Positions 6,997 through 17,040 of a stretch of DNA of 64,000 bases are shown in pieces. Position 1 is the stretch's first letter. Each line of letters starts with the position of its first letter. The stretch comes from Ferrimonas pelagia (GTDB taxonomy: Bacteria; Pseudomonadota; Gammaproteobacteria; Enterobacterales; Shewanellaceae), in the NCBI RefSeq assembly GCF_039543565.1, contig NZ_BAABJZ010000105.1, forward strand, positions 1 to 64,000, given 5' to 3'. The notes beneath the pieces were generated by a model. That model was given only the letters and a program-made list of their open reading frames with translations, searched no databases and had not been told where the DNA came from. Made by a program: the position numbers and the translations under genes.

Positions 6997-8367
6997 ATGA
7001 AATTAAATACCCCTTTGTTGTCAGCCGCTGTGCTGTGTGCCTCTCTAGCCGCTGTATCACCTAGCCACGCCGCTTGGCCATCCTCGATTGATGGTCAAGC
7101 GTTGCCTAGCCTCGCCCCGATGGTCGAGCAGATCTCGCCTGCCGTGGTTTCGGTGTCTGTCGAAGGCACCCAAGTCGCCCGACAAAACATCCCTGAGCCA
7201 TTCCGCTTCTTTTTTGGCCCCAACTCGCCGCAAGGACGCGAACAAAGTCGACCGTTTCGCGGACTGGGCTCCGGCGTCATTATTGATGCGAAAAAAGGCC
7301 ATGTGATCACCAATCACCACGTTATCGACAACGCCGACAAGATCCTCATCAACCTCAGTGATGGCAGAGAATATGAAGCGAAGTTGATCGGTTCCGATCC
7401 CGCCACCGATGTCGCGGTACTCAAGATCGAGGCCGATGATCTGACGGCCGTTACGCTGGCCGACTCCGACACGCTCAAGGTGGGTGATTTCACCGTGGCG
7501 ATCGGCAACCCGTTTGGGCTCGGCCAGACCGTCACCTCCGGCATCGTTTCCGCCCTTTCTCGTGGCCTTGATGGCGACGGCTACCAAAACTTCATCCAGA
7601 CCGATGCGGCCATCAACTCCGGCAACTCCGGCGGCGCACTGGTCAATCTCAACGGCGAACTGATCGGGATCAACACCGCCATCATCGCCCCCAGTGGTGG
7701 CAATGTCGGCATTGGCTTTGCTATCCCGGTTAATATGGTGCAAAACCTGACCAATCAGATCCTCGAGTTCGGTGAAGTGCGCCGCGGTGTCCTAGGGATC
7801 ATCGGCGGCCCATTGAATAATGAAACCGCGAAGCTGTTCGGCCTCGACACTAAGCACGGCGCCTACATCAGCCAAGTGTTGCCGGATTCGGCTGCGGCCG
7901 AGGCGGGGATCGAAGCCGGCGACATCATCACCAGCCTCAATGGTAAAAATATCCGCACCTTCCAGGAGCTACGAGCCAAGATCGCCACCATGGGTGCCGG
8001 AGCAACGGTCAAGCTGGGCGTGTTCCGCGACGGCGACCGCAAGACCATCAAGGTCACCCTGAATGAAGCGCCGGGTGAGAACATCCAAGCCAGCATCATC
8101 CATCCGGCCCTAGAGGGCGCCAAACTCTCCAGCTATAACGAGGGTGGGATCCGTGGGGTACGTGTCTCTGAGCTGGATGAACGCTCGCCAGCCGCACGCA
8201 ATGGCCTGCAATCCGGCGATGTGATCATCGGCATCAGCCTGCTCAACCGTGGGCGTGTGCCGGTACAAGAGCTGGGCCAACTTCGGGAGATGCTCAGCGA
8301 ATACGACGGGGCCTTTGCCGCCACCGTCCATCGTGACGGCAGCAACCTGATGGTGATCCTACGCTGA
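6997..8367 (+). CDS. degQ: DegQ periplasmic serine endoprotease (HtrA family)
   Basis: 456 residues. Signal peptide about 1-25, cut after SPSHA. The trypsin-like domain carries the catalytic triad H108 (TNHHV), D138 (ATDVAVLK) and S211 (GNSGGAL). Two PDZ domains follow, at about 260-350 and 370-450. It degrades or chaperones misfolded periplasmic proteins as a cage-forming oligomer. The gene is followed by its own terminator and then by degS, the common pair. Confidence 0.96.
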   Translation: MKLNTPLLSAAVLCASLAAVSPSHAAWPSSIDGQALPSLAPMVEQISPAVVSVSVEGTQVARQNIPEPFRFFFGPNSPQGREQSRPFRGLGSGVIIDAKKGHVITNHHVIDNADKILINLSDGREYEAKLIGSDPATDVAVLKIEADDLTAVTLADSDTLKVGDFTVAIGNPFGLGQTVTSGIVSALSRGLDGDGYQNFIQTDAAINSGNSGGALVNLNGELIGINTAIIAPSGGNVGIGFAIPVNMVQNLTNQILEFGEVRRGVLGIIGGPLNNETAKLFGLDTKHGAYISQVLPDSAAAEAGIEAGDIITSLNGKNIRTFQELRAKIATMGAGATVKLGVFRDGDRKTIKVTLNEAPGENIQASIIHPALEGAKLSSYNEGGIRGVRVSELDERSPAARNGLQSGDVIIGISLLNRGRVPVQELGQLREMLSEYDGAFAATVHRDGSNLMVILR

Positions 8368-8386
8368 TCTTGCCCAAACTCGAGAG

Positions 8387-8412
8387 AAGGCGACCATCCG
8401 GTCGCCTTTTTT
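8387..8412 (+). terminator. Terminator after degQ
   Basis: AAGGCGACC and GGTCGCCTT form a 9-bp stem with a 4-base loop followed by a T-run, 19 bases after the degQ stop. It separates degQ from degS, so degS should have its own start signal. Confidence 0.88.
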
Positions 8413-8481
8413 ATTTAAGTCAGTCAGTTGTTACCTTTTCCACTCAGAGTTAGGATCGGTCTATCACGGAACTCTTTACTA

Positions 8482-9561
<1,080 letters not shown>

Positions 9562-9570
9562 CTTCAAAAC

Positions 9571-9620
9571 GCAGGATCCGCAGTCGCCTTGCTTAGGCAT
9601 ACGCTTTGTTTGGATCCTGC
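9571..9620 (+). promoter_or_regulatory. Inverted repeat over the ribosome binding site of the ParA-like gene
   Basis: GCAGGATCC at 9571-9579 and GGATCCTGC at 9612-9620 are perfect 9-base inverted copies separated by 32 bases. The right arm ends two bases before the ATG at 9623 and contains the only purine-rich candidate ribosome binding site. It could be a hairpin that hides the start or a two-site operator. The function is inferred. Confidence 0.45.
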
Positions 9621-9622
9621 CC

Positions 9623-10291
9623 ATGTCGACACTCGCTTACGCGACCTCAGTGACGCCCCCGCACGCCGGGTTGATCAGCCTAAAGGCCTACCGAGGGCCC
9701 AAGATCCTACTGCTCAATAACAAAGGGGGCGTCGGCAAATCCACCCTGACCACTCAGCTACTGCTGCGGCTGCAACAGCGGGGTCAACATCCGGCGCTGG
9801 TGGATTTTGATCCCCAATGCTCCAGCCTACAGTGGGCCGAGCAGCACGGCGCCATCTGGGCCGTCGATGACGACGCGCGGCGGGCCCCGTTGGAGTCGAT
9901 GCGCCTGCGCGTGCCGGCCAACGCCAGCTGCGTGCTGATGGACTCCCCGGCAAACCTGACGCCGGAGCTGCTGGTGCGGGTGCTGCGATACGCCGATAAG
10001 ATCCTACTGCCCAGCCAAGCGAATCCAATGGATGTCCGCGCGCTCGGTCGCTTCCTGCCGGAGCTGTTGTTCCATCCTATGTATCGCAGCCGCCAACCCA
10101 AGATCGGCGTGGTCGCCAACCGGGTGCAGGATGGCAGCCAAACCGAACTCCTGAAGCGATTCCTCACCCACCTCGATATGCCGCTGCTGGCCGAGCTGCC
10201 AGAGCGTAGCCAATATCAACAAGACCATGCTGCCAGCAAGCTCAGTGATAACGGCGTGTGGGCTCGCTTGCTGGAATGGCTCGATCAATGA
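9623..10291 (+). CDS. Orphan ParA/MinD-family ATPase
   Basis: 222 residues. After a 25-residue N-terminal extension the deviant Walker A motif 'LLNNKGGVGKSTLTTQLL' appears at about 30-47. A Walker A' region 'PALVDFDPQCSSLQW' and a Walker B-like 'CVLMDSPANL' follow, all typical of ParA. There is no ParB, no parS-like repeat cluster and no cargo gene nearby, so it is not an obvious partition system. It lies 61 bases after degS and may be co-transcribed. Function unknown; positioning of a cellular cargo is the family's usual role. Confidence 0.85.
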   Translation: MSTLAYATSVTPPHAGLISLKAYRGPKILLLNNKGGVGKSTLTTQLLLRLQQRGQHPALVDFDPQCSSLQWAEQHGAIWAVDDDARRAPLESMRLRVPANASCVLMDSPANLTPELLVRVLRYADKILLPSQANPMDVRALGRFLPELLFHPMYRSRQPKIGVVANRVQDGSQTELLKRFLTHLDMPLLAELPERSQYQQDHAASKLSDNGVWARLLEWLDQ

Positions 10292-10313
10292 GCCCCCCGA
10301 CTGTGAGCGGCAT

Positions 10314-10345
10314 AAAAAAACGCCCGTCGGATGACGGGCGTTTTC
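10314..10345. terminator. Bidirectional terminator between the ParA-like gene and murA
   Basis: CGCCCGTC and GACGGGCG form an 8-bp stem with a 4-base loop, an A-run on the left and TTTT on the right. It serves both convergent transcripts. Confidence 0.88.
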
Positions 10346-10365
10346 GTTAGCATCGGCTCAAAGGG

Positions 10366-11625
10366 TTACTTAACCCGGACCACATCCGCGCCCAGACCCG
10401 CCAGCTTGTGCTCGATCTGCTCGTAACCGCGATCCAGGTGATAGATCCGATCCACTACAGTCGTCCCGGTCGCCACCAAGCCCGCGATCACCAGACAGGC
10501 GGACGCGCGCAGATCGGTCGCCATGACCTGAGCGCCTTGCAGCTGCTCGATCCCCTGGATCAGGCAGGTATTGCCTTCCAGATCCATCTTGGCGCCCATC
10601 CGCTTCAGCTCAGGGACGTGCATAAACCGGTTCTCGAAGATGGTCTCCGTCACCTTAGCACCGCCACTGGACAGGGCATTCATGGTACAGAACTGCGCCT
10701 GCATATCGGTCGGGAACGCCGGGTGTGGCGCCGTTTTGATCGACACAGGCTTCGGCTGACGGCCCTGCATATCCAGGCTGATCCAGTCGTCACCGCGCTC
10801 GATCACTGCGCCCGCTTCTTCCAGCTTCAACAACACCGGCTCCAGCGTCTCAGGCGCCGCCTGACGACACACGACCGAACCGCGCGTCGCGGCTGCTGCC
10901 ACCAGATAGGTTCCGGTCTCGATCCGATCCGGCATGACGTCGTAACGCACACCGTGCAGCTTCTCAACCCCTTCAATGCGGATCACATCGGTACCCGCCC
11001 CCGAGATCTTGGCCCCCATGGCGTTCAGGCACGACGCCAGATCCACCACTTCCGGCTCACGCGCCGCGTTCTCGATGTAGGTCACGCCGTCGGCCAACGC
11101 CGCCGCCGCCATCAGGTTCTCGGTGCCCGTCACGGAAACCACATCCATCAGGATGGTGGCCCCCTTTAGGCGGCCATTCATGCGCGCCTTAACGTAGCCC
11201 TCTTCCACCTTCACATCCGCCCCCATGGCTCGCAGGCCCTGGATATGCAGATCCACCGGACGAGCGCCAATGGCGCAGCCCCCCGGCAAAGAGACATCGG
11301 CCTTGCCGTACTTGGCCAGCAACGGCCCCAGCAGCATGATGGACGCGCGCATGGTTTTCACCAGCTCATATTCCGCCACGCAGGTGGTAATGGTGGAGGG
11401 ATCGATGGTCAACAGGCTGTTGTCCAGATCACTCACGGTGGCACCCAGCTGACGCAGCAGTTGAATGGTTGTATTCACGTCACGCAACACCGGCACGTTG
11501 CCCAGTGTCATGGTGTCTTCCGCCAAAACGGCCGCCATCAAGATCGGCAGAGCCGCATTTTTGGCGCCAGAGATGGTGACTTCGCCGGCTAAGGGGCCCG
11601 CAGCCCGTACTTGCAATTTATCCAC
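10366..11625 (-). CDS. murA: MurA, UDP-N-acetylglucosamine 1-carboxyvinyltransferase
   Basis: 419 residues, same length as E. coli MurA. It makes the first committed peptidoglycan precursor by transferring enolpyruvate from PEP. K22 in 'SGAKNAALPIL' and the loop cysteine C117 in 'PGGCAIGARPVDLH' are in place. The cysteine (not aspartate) predicts normal fosfomycin sensitivity of the target. It is the last gene of the mlaFEDCB-ibaG-murA series. Confidence 0.97.
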   Translation of the reverse strand: MDKLQVRAAGPLAGEVTISGAKNAALPILMAAVLAEDTMTLGNVPVLRDVNTTIQLLRQLGATVSDLDNSLLTIDPSTITTCVAEYELVKTMRASIMLLGPLLAKYGKADVSLPGGCAIGARPVDLHIQGLRAMGADVKVEEGYVKARMNGRLKGATILMDVVSVTGTENLMAAAALADGVTYIENAAREPEVVDLASCLNAMGAKISGAGTDVIRIEGVEKLHGVRYDVMPDRIETGTYLVAAAATRGSVVCRQAAPETLEPVLLKLEEAGAVIERGDDWISLDMQGRQPKPVSIKTAPHPAFPTDMQAQFCTMNALSSGGAKVTETIFENRFMHVPELKRMGAKMDLEGNTCLIQGIEQLQGAQVMATDLRASACLVIAGLVATGTTVVDRIYHLDRGYEQIEHKLAGLGADVVRVK

Positions 11626-11640
11626 TTAAGCTCCGCCAGA

Positions 11641-11898
11641 TCAGCTAGGCATATTGAAAATCTTTTCTCGTTGCCACTCCGCTGGCGTAAATGCCTTGAT
11701 GGTCAAGGCATGCAAGGTTCCATCTGTGATCTTATCCATCAAAGGTGCGTAGACCGCCTGTTGGCGCTTCACCTTTGATTGGCCATCAAACCCCTCGCCA
11801 ACCGCTACAATCGTGTAGTGGCTGCCGTCGGATCTTACGTCCACTTCGGTCAGTTGCAATGCATCCTGCAGTCGCTGTTCAATCTCTTTCAGATCCAT
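11641..11898 (-). CDS. ibaG: IbaG, BolA-family protein
   Basis: 85 residues. BolA fold with 'VRSDGSHYTIVAVGEGFDGQ' and 'GTLHALTIKAFTPAEW', which carry the histidines used with a monothiol glutaredoxin to bind a [2Fe-2S] cluster. It sits between mlaB and murA as in E. coli (yrbA). Its start lies 20 bases inside the end of mlaB. Confidence 0.93.
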   Translation of the reverse strand: MDLKEIEQRLQDALQLTEVDVRSDGSHYTIVAVGEGFDGQSKVKRQQAVYAPLMDKITDGTLHALTIKAFTPAEWQREKIFNMPS

Positions 11899-12214
11899 CG
11901 CTTTTCTCCTCGATGTCGGTGCTTGAGCGCAATTGCTCGCCGTCCAGGCCTAAATCGTACAATGCCATCAATCGACGCAGTGACGCCGGACAATGGCACC
12001 AAGCCAGAGCCGCGCCCTGCGGCTGCCGCTGCTGGGTTTCCAGCTCCAGCAACCAAGCCAATCCCGCACTGTCCACCGAATCCAGCGCCTGCAGATCCAA
12101 GCGCTGCACCCCCCGCCACTCGTCACGGTGTGCGGCCAGATCCGGCACCGAGTGCAGATCCAGCCGACCTTGCACGATCAGCGTTTGGTCGTCGCGAGTG
12201 ACCGTCAAGCTCAC
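11879..12214 (-). CDS. mlaB: MlaB, STAS-domain subunit of the Mla phospholipid transporter
   Basis: 111 residues with the STAS pattern 'LDLQALDSVDSAGLAWLLEL', whose loop binds the MlaF ATPase. The C-terminal tail after about residue 95 is acidic and polar ('STDIEEKSDGSERD') and overlaps ibaG by 20 bases. The start overlaps the mlaC stop by 4 bases (ATGA). Confidence 0.9.
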   Translation of the reverse strand: MSLTVTRDDQTLIVQGRLDLHSVPDLAAHRDEWRGVQRLDLQALDSVDSAGLAWLLELETQQRQPQGAALAWCHCPASLRRLMALYDLGLDGEQLRSSTDIEEKSDGSERD

Positions 12215-12846
12215 GAGGCTCCCCTCGCAGGCACCAGCGCCTTGCTACTTTGCTCCGCCAGCATATCACTGACCAGATCAATGCCCTGGCGCCGGATCAG
12301 GCCGCCGATCTCCGCCTCTTTGGTCGCCAACAGGCTGACACTTTCGGCGATAAGATCAATCGCTTTCCACTCACCTGTCTTCTTGTTGCGACGGGCTTTG
12401 AACTGGACTGAAATCGGAGGCCTTCCGGGCTCAATGATATTCACCCCGACCGTCACGATCTGTTGATCCTTGAGCGGTTGCGCAGGTTGGAAGGCCACGG
12501 TTTGATCCGTGTACTCGGTGAAAGCCTGAGCAAAGGTGGCAATCATATACTGCTTAAATACGTCCGTGAACCTCTGAACCTGCTCTTTGCTCAATTGACG
12601 GGCTCGCGGCCCCACCACTTTCAGTGCCGCAAAGCGGTGATCCACATACGGCATCAACTCCTGCTCCACGATCAGCTTGAGATGGTCAGGATCGGCGGCG
12701 ATCAGCGCCTTATCCTCGGCAAACCGGTCAAAGGTGGCCGCCGCAACCTGCTCCACCAAGCGATAAGGATCGCTGCTGTCCACCGTTGCCAGCGCTGGAC
12801 TGCACCACAGCATTGCCAACCATAACCACACACCCATGCGTTTCAT
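12211..12846 (-). CDS. mlaC: MlaC, periplasmic phospholipid-binding protein
   Basis: 211 residues from ATG 12846, which lies 8 bases from AGGAG; an in-frame GTG at 12855 is rejected. Signal peptide MKRMGVWLWLAMLWCSPALA. The MlaC/Ttg2D domain fills the rest and ferries phospholipid between the outer-membrane MlaA and the inner-membrane MlaFEDB complex. Confidence 0.94.
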   Translation of the reverse strand: MKRMGVWLWLAMLWCSPALATVDSSDPYRLVEQVAAATFDRFAEDKALIAADPDHLKLIVEQELMPYVDHRFAALKVVGPRARQLSKEQVQRFTDVFKQYMIATFAQAFTEYTDQTVAFQPAQPLKDQQIVTVGVNIIEPGRPPISVQFKARRNKKTGEWKAIDLIAESVSLLATKEAEIGGLIRRQGIDLVSDMLAEQSSKALVPARGAS

Positions 12847-12858
12847 ATCACCCACTCC

Positions 12859-13329
12859 TTATTCACCCTGTCCCACACTATAGAGGAACTGGCCGATCAA
12901 CTCCTCCAGCACCATGGCACTGCGGGTATCTTCGATCCGATCACCGTCCACCAATAGCTCACCCTCTTCGTCATAAAAGCCGGGGGTCAAGCCAATGTAC
13001 TGCTCCCCCAACAACCCCGAGGTCAGGATGGAGAGGCTACTGGTGTCGGGAAACTGATCGAACCGAGCATCGATCGCCAGCGTCACCTCCGGCAGCAGCG
13101 ATTCAGGATCCAAATCGATCGCCAGCACCCGGCCCACCACCACGCCACCGACCTTCACCGGTGAGCGCACCTTCAGACTGCCGATATTCTCAAACCCGGC
13201 GTTGAGCCGGTAACTGGGGCCATTGCCGCGCGGATCGATGTCCGCCACCTTTAAGATCAACACCAATAACGCCACCAGACCCGCCAATAAAAAGGCGCCG
13301 ACGGCCAACTCGATTTTGCGTGAATTCAT
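12859..13329 (-). CDS. mlaD: MlaD, MCE-domain subunit of the Mla complex
   Basis: 156 residues from ATG 13329 (the TTG-started frame from 13341 is rejected). One membrane helix at about 8-26 is followed by a single MCE domain: 'VRSPVKVGGVVVGRVLAIDL' and 'LTSGLLGEQYIGLTPG'. It forms a hexameric ring that conducts lipid. It lies 4 bases after the mlaE stop. Confidence 0.95.
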   Translation of the reverse strand: MNSRKIELAVGAFLLAGLVALLVLILKVADIDPRGNGPSYRLNAGFENIGSLKVRSPVKVGGVVVGRVLAIDLDPESLLPEVTLAIDARFDQFPDTSSLSILTSGLLGEQYIGLTPGFYDEEGELLVDGDRIEDTRSAMVLEELIGQFLYSVGQGE

Positions 13330-13333
13330 CCTG

Positions 13334-14116
13334 TTACCCAAACATCAGTGCAGTCAAAACAAAGTCCAGTGCCAACACCGCCAGTGAAGCATGAACCACG
13401 GTTTCGGTGGTGGCCCGGCTGATCCCTTCTGCCGTCGGCATCGCGTCATAGCCTTTGAACAGCGCGATCCAGATCACCACAAAAGCAAACACACCACTTT
13501 TAATCAAACAATTGAGAATGTCTTTCTGCCACTCGACCGAGGCATTGAGGATCGACCAAAACGCACCGGGATCGATCCCCTTCCACTCGACGCCGATCAG
13601 ATGTCCGCCCCAGATCCCGACCGCCGTAAACATCAGCGCCAGTAGCGGCATGGCGATCAAGCCCGCCCAAAAGCGCGGCGCGACCACCCGGCGCAAGGGA
13701 TCCACCGCCATCATCTCCATCGACGCCAACTGCTCGGTCGCTTTCATCAGGCCGATCTCCGCCGTTACCGCCGAGCCGGCGCGACCGGCAAACAGCAGCG
13801 CCGTGACCACCGGGCCCAACTCCCGCAGCAAGCTCAACGCCACCATGGGGCCGAGGCTCTCCTCGGTGCCAAAATCCGCCAGAATGATGTAGCCCTGCAG
13901 GCCCAGCACCATGCCGATAAACAGACCGGAGACGGTAATGATCAACACCGACAACACGCCGATCTGGTACAGCTGCTTGATCAGCAACGGCGCCATCTTG
14001 GCTGGCTGTGGCCGGGCCAACAAGGCGCCCAGCAGCATCAACAGTGCCCGGCCCAACCCGGCAACCCAGGCGATCCCACCGCGACCCAGCCGGGCCACAC
14101 TCTGCAACACACTCAC
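13334..14116 (-). CDS. mlaE: MlaE, permease subunit of the Mla complex
   Basis: 260 residues with five to six membrane helices, MlaE family. The conserved loop 'LLRELGPVVTALLFAGRAGS' followed by 'AEIGLMKATEQLASMEMMAVD' is diagnostic. The start overlaps the mlaF stop by 4 bases. Confidence 0.96.
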   Translation of the reverse strand: MSVLQSVARLGRGGIAWVAGLGRALLMLLGALLARPQPAKMAPLLIKQLYQIGVLSVLIITVSGLFIGMVLGLQGYIILADFGTEESLGPMVALSLLRELGPVVTALLFAGRAGSAVTAEIGLMKATEQLASMEMMAVDPLRRVVAPRFWAGLIAMPLLALMFTAVGIWGGHLIGVEWKGIDPGAFWSILNASVEWQKDILNCLIKSGVFAFVVIWIALFKGYDAMPTAEGISRATTETVVHASLAVLALDFVLTALMFG

Positions 14117-14928
14117 TGTAACAACTCCTCCAGATAGTCCGCAGCAGGATGATGGAACCGCACCGGCCCATCGGGTGCGCCCTGTAAAAACTGGCGCAGC
14201 TGGGCGCTGTCGAGGCTGCGGATCTGCGCCGGTGTGCCCTGCCCCACCACGCGGGCATCGGCGATCACATAAACATAATCGGCGATCTGCAACACCTCAT
14301 CGACATCGTGCGATACCACGATGGAGGTCAGATCCAGCGCCTGCCCCAACTCCCGGATCAGCTTCACCAGCACCCCCATGGAGATGGGATCCTGACCGGC
14401 AAACGGCTCGTCGTACATCACCAGCTCGGGCTCCAGTGCGATCGCCCGCGCCAAGGCCGCCCGTCGCTGCATACCACCAGAGAGCTCTGCCGGCAGCAAA
14501 GACGCCGCCCCGCGCAGGCCGACGGCCTCCAGTTTCATCAACACCAAACGGCGGATCAGGGGCTCGCTCAATTGGGTGTGCTCACGCAGAGGAAAGGCCA
14601 CGTTGTCAAACACGGACATATCGGTAAACAGGGCGCCGGACTGGAATAGCATGCTGATCCGGCGCCGCTGCCGATACAGCTGTGCCCGCGACAATCGATT
14701 CAGATCCTGACCATCAAAATGCACGCAGCCACTGTCGGGCTGCAACTGTGCGCCAAACAGCTTAAGCAGGGTGGTTTTACCGATGCCACTGGGGCCCATA
14801 ATGGCGGTGATCCCGCCGCGGGGGATCTGCATGGAGAGTCGATCGAAGATGGTCCGTTCGCCGCGACGAAAGACCAGATCCTGCACCTCGATCAAGGGTG
14901 AGGATGAGCTATCTGATTGATTTTGCAT
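14113..14928 (-). CDS. mlaF: MlaF, ATPase subunit of the Mla complex
   Basis: 271 residues from the ATG at 14928, which has GAGG just upstream; a GTG at 14988 would add 20 residues without similarity. Walker A GPSGIGKTTLLK, ABC signature LSGGMQRRAALARA and Walker B 'LVMYDEPFAGQDP' are intact. It drives phospholipid transport and keeps the outer leaflet of the outer membrane free of phospholipid. It is the first gene of mlaFEDCB and is divergent from yrbG. Confidence 0.95.
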   Translation of the reverse strand: MQNQSDSSSSPLIEVQDLVFRRGERTIFDRLSMQIPRGGITAIMGPSGIGKTTLLKLFGAQLQPDSGCVHFDGQDLNRLSRAQLYRQRRRISMLFQSGALFTDMSVFDNVAFPLREHTQLSEPLIRRLVLMKLEAVGLRGAASLLPAELSGGMQRRAALARAIALEPELVMYDEPFAGQDPISMGVLVKLIRELGQALDLTSIVVSHDVDEVLQIADYVYVIADARVVGQGTPAQIRSLDSAQLRQFLQGAPDGPVRFHHPAADYLEELLQ

Positions 14929-15087
14929 GTCCTCAACAGACGCCTGACGGCGCCTGGAAACTCCTTTTCTTGGGCCAGCAAGACCCACATAGTACGTGCC
15001 AAACAGCCACTTAACAATCTACGCCACTTTTCTTTTCCCCTGGTTCAAGCGACAATGCGCGCCAATGCATTGACCCATGGCACCGGC

Positions 15088-16050
15088 ATGATATTGAATC
15101 TGGTTTTATTGTTGCTTGGCCTGGCCTTATTGGTCTGGAGCGCCGACCGTTTTGTCTACGGCGCCGCCGCACTGGCCCGCAATCTGGGGCTACCACCACT
15201 GATCATCGGTCTGACCATCGTCTCCATGGGCTCCTCCGCACCCGAAGCCATGGTCGCCGCCAACGCCGCCATCGAGGGCCGACTCGATACCGCCATCGGC
15301 AATGTCATCGGCTCCAACATCGCCAACATCACCCTGATCCTCGGCGCCACCGCGCTGATCCGCCCGCTACTGGTGGGCTCCTCTACTCTGATCAAAGAGC
15401 TGCCATTGATGTTGGCCGCCACCGTACTGGCCGGCTACCTAATGCACGATCTGCACCTAAGCCGCACCGATGGGCTGATCCTGGCACTGGCGTTCATTTT
15501 GGTGATGGGTGTCCTGATCGCCTCAGCACTGCGTACCCGCAGCAGCGATCCCCTTATCGCCGAAAGCGACGACGAGATCCCCAGCGATGTCCCCATGGCC
15601 AAAGCCCTGCTGTGGCTGGCCGTCGGCATGCTGCTGCTGCCGTTGGCGGCGGATCTCATGGTCAACAACGCCGTGGTCATCGCCCAATTCTTTGGCCTGT
15701 CCGATCTGGTGATCGGCCTGACCATCATCGCCGTCGGCACCAGTCTGCCCGAGTTAGCCGCCTGCCTCGCCGGCCTGGCCAAGGGCGAGGATGATCTGGT
15801 GATCGGCAACGTGGTGGGCTCCAACCTGTTCAATATCTTGGCCGTGTTGGCGATCCCCACCCTGATCGCCCCCGGCACCATCGATGCCGCCGCTGCGGGC
15901 CGAGACTACTACATTATGCTGGCTACCAGCCTGGCCCCGCTGCTGTTACTCTTGCTCAAACGCAGCCGCAGCATCGGCCGCCTTGAAGGTGGCTTGCTGC
16001 TGGTCGCCTTCATTGCCTACCAATTTACCCTGTTTACTCAGGCCGCGTGA
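15088..16050 (+). CDS. yrbG: YrbG, CaCA-family sodium/calcium-type antiporter
   Basis: 320 residues from ATG 15088, the start that aligns with the E. coli protein (325); upstream in-frame ATGs are too long. Two alpha repeats are seen: 'VSMGSSAPEAMVAANAA' with 'GNVIGSNIANITLILG', and 'IAVGTSLPELAACLAGL' with 'GNVVGSNLFNILAVL'. About ten membrane helices. The substrate ion is not set by the sequence. It opens the kds-lpt-rpoN series. Confidence 0.9.
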   Translation: MILNLVLLLLGLALLVWSADRFVYGAAALARNLGLPPLIIGLTIVSMGSSAPEAMVAANAAIEGRLDTAIGNVIGSNIANITLILGATALIRPLLVGSSTLIKELPLMLAATVLAGYLMHDLHLSRTDGLILALAFILVMGVLIASALRTRSSDPLIAESDDEIPSDVPMAKALLWLAVGMLLLPLAADLMVNNAVVIAQFFGLSDLVIGLTIIAVGTSLPELAACLAGLAKGEDDLVIGNVVGSNLFNILAVLAIPTLIAPGTIDAAAAGRDYYIMLATSLAPLLLLLLKRSRSIGRLEGGLLLVAFIAYQFTLFTQAA

Positions 16051-16065
16051 TCCACAGGAGAGCCG

Positions 16066-17040
16066 ATGTCTACCGCATCACAATGGCATCAATGGGCAAA
16101 GCGCGTCATCGATATCGAGACCGCCGCCATCCAACATCTGCACCGCTTCATCGACGACGAATTCGTTGCGGCATGCGAAACCTTACTGGCCTGCAAAGGC
16201 AAAGTTGTCGTGATGGGGATGGGCAAGTCCGGTCACATCGGCAATAAGATCGCCGCCACCCTCGCCAGTACCGGCACCCCGGCGTTTTTTGTCCATCCCG
16301 GCGAAGCCAGCCATGGCGATCTGGGCATGTTGGCCCCACAGGACGTGGTGATCGCCATCTCCAACTCAGGTGAAGCCCACGAGATCCTCACCCTGATGCC
16401 GGTGATCAAACGGATGGGGCTGGCGGTGATCGCCATGACCGGCAACCCGAACTCCAGCATGGCCCAATTGGCACAACACCATCTGTGCATCAAGGTCGAA
16501 GAGGAAGCCTGCCCACTGGGTCTGGCCCCCACCTCCTCCACCACCGCCACGCTGGTGATGGGGGACGCCATCGCCGTTGCCTTGCTCCAGGCCCGGGGCT
16601 TTACCGCCGATGACTTTGCCCTGTCCCACCCCGGCGGGGCGCTGGGCCGCAAACTGCTGCTGCGTGTGGCCGATCTGATGCACCGCGATGACCGGCTGCC
16701 CCAGGTCCGGCAGGATGTCACCATCTCCGCCGCCTTGCTGGAGATCTCCGCCAAAGGCCTCGGCATGACCGCCGTGACCACTGCAGACGACAAACTGAGC
16801 GGGATCTTCACCGATGGCGATCTGCGACGCGTGCTGGATGCTAAAGTGGATATTCACAGCACCGCCATTGGCGATGTCATGACCCAAGATCCCGTCACCA
16901 TCTCCAGTCATCTGCTGGCCGCAGAAGCCCTGCAGATGATGGAATCGCGCAAGATCAATGGCCTGATCACCGTCGATGAGCAAGGCCGACCGGAAGGGGC
17001 ACTGAATATGATGGACATGCTCAAAGCAGGAGTCTTGTAA
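16066..17040 (+). CDS. kdsD: KdsD, D-arabinose 5-phosphate isomerase
   Basis: 324 residues. An N-terminal SIS sugar-isomerase domain ('GKVVVMGMGKSGHIGNKIAA', 'AISNSGEAHEIL', 'PTSSTTATLVMGDAIAVALL') is followed by two CBS domains (about 205-324). It converts ribulose 5-phosphate to arabinose 5-phosphate, the first step to Kdo for LPS. It has a good site (CAGGAG) and ends in TAATG with kdsC. Confidence 0.96.
   Translation: MSTASQWHQWAKRVIDIETAAIQHLHRFIDDEFVAACETLLACKGKVVVMGMGKSGHIGNKIAATLASTGTPAFFVHPGEASHGDLGMLAPQDVVIAISNSGEAHEILTLMPVIKRMGLAVIAMTGNPNSSMAQLAQHHLCIKVEEEACPLGLAPTSSTTATLVMGDAIAVALLQARGFTADDFALSHPGGALGRKLLLRVADLMHRDDRLPQVRQDVTISAALLEISAKGLGMTAVTTADDKLSGIFTDGDLRRVLDAKVDIHSTAIGDVMTQDPVTISSHLLAAEALQMMESRKINGLITVDEQGRPEGALNMMDMLKAGVL

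Noticed and set aside
10408..11169. 253-residue open frame antisense to murA
   Set aside because: Composition (H/R/Q rich) is that of a reversed coding strand; murA is certain.
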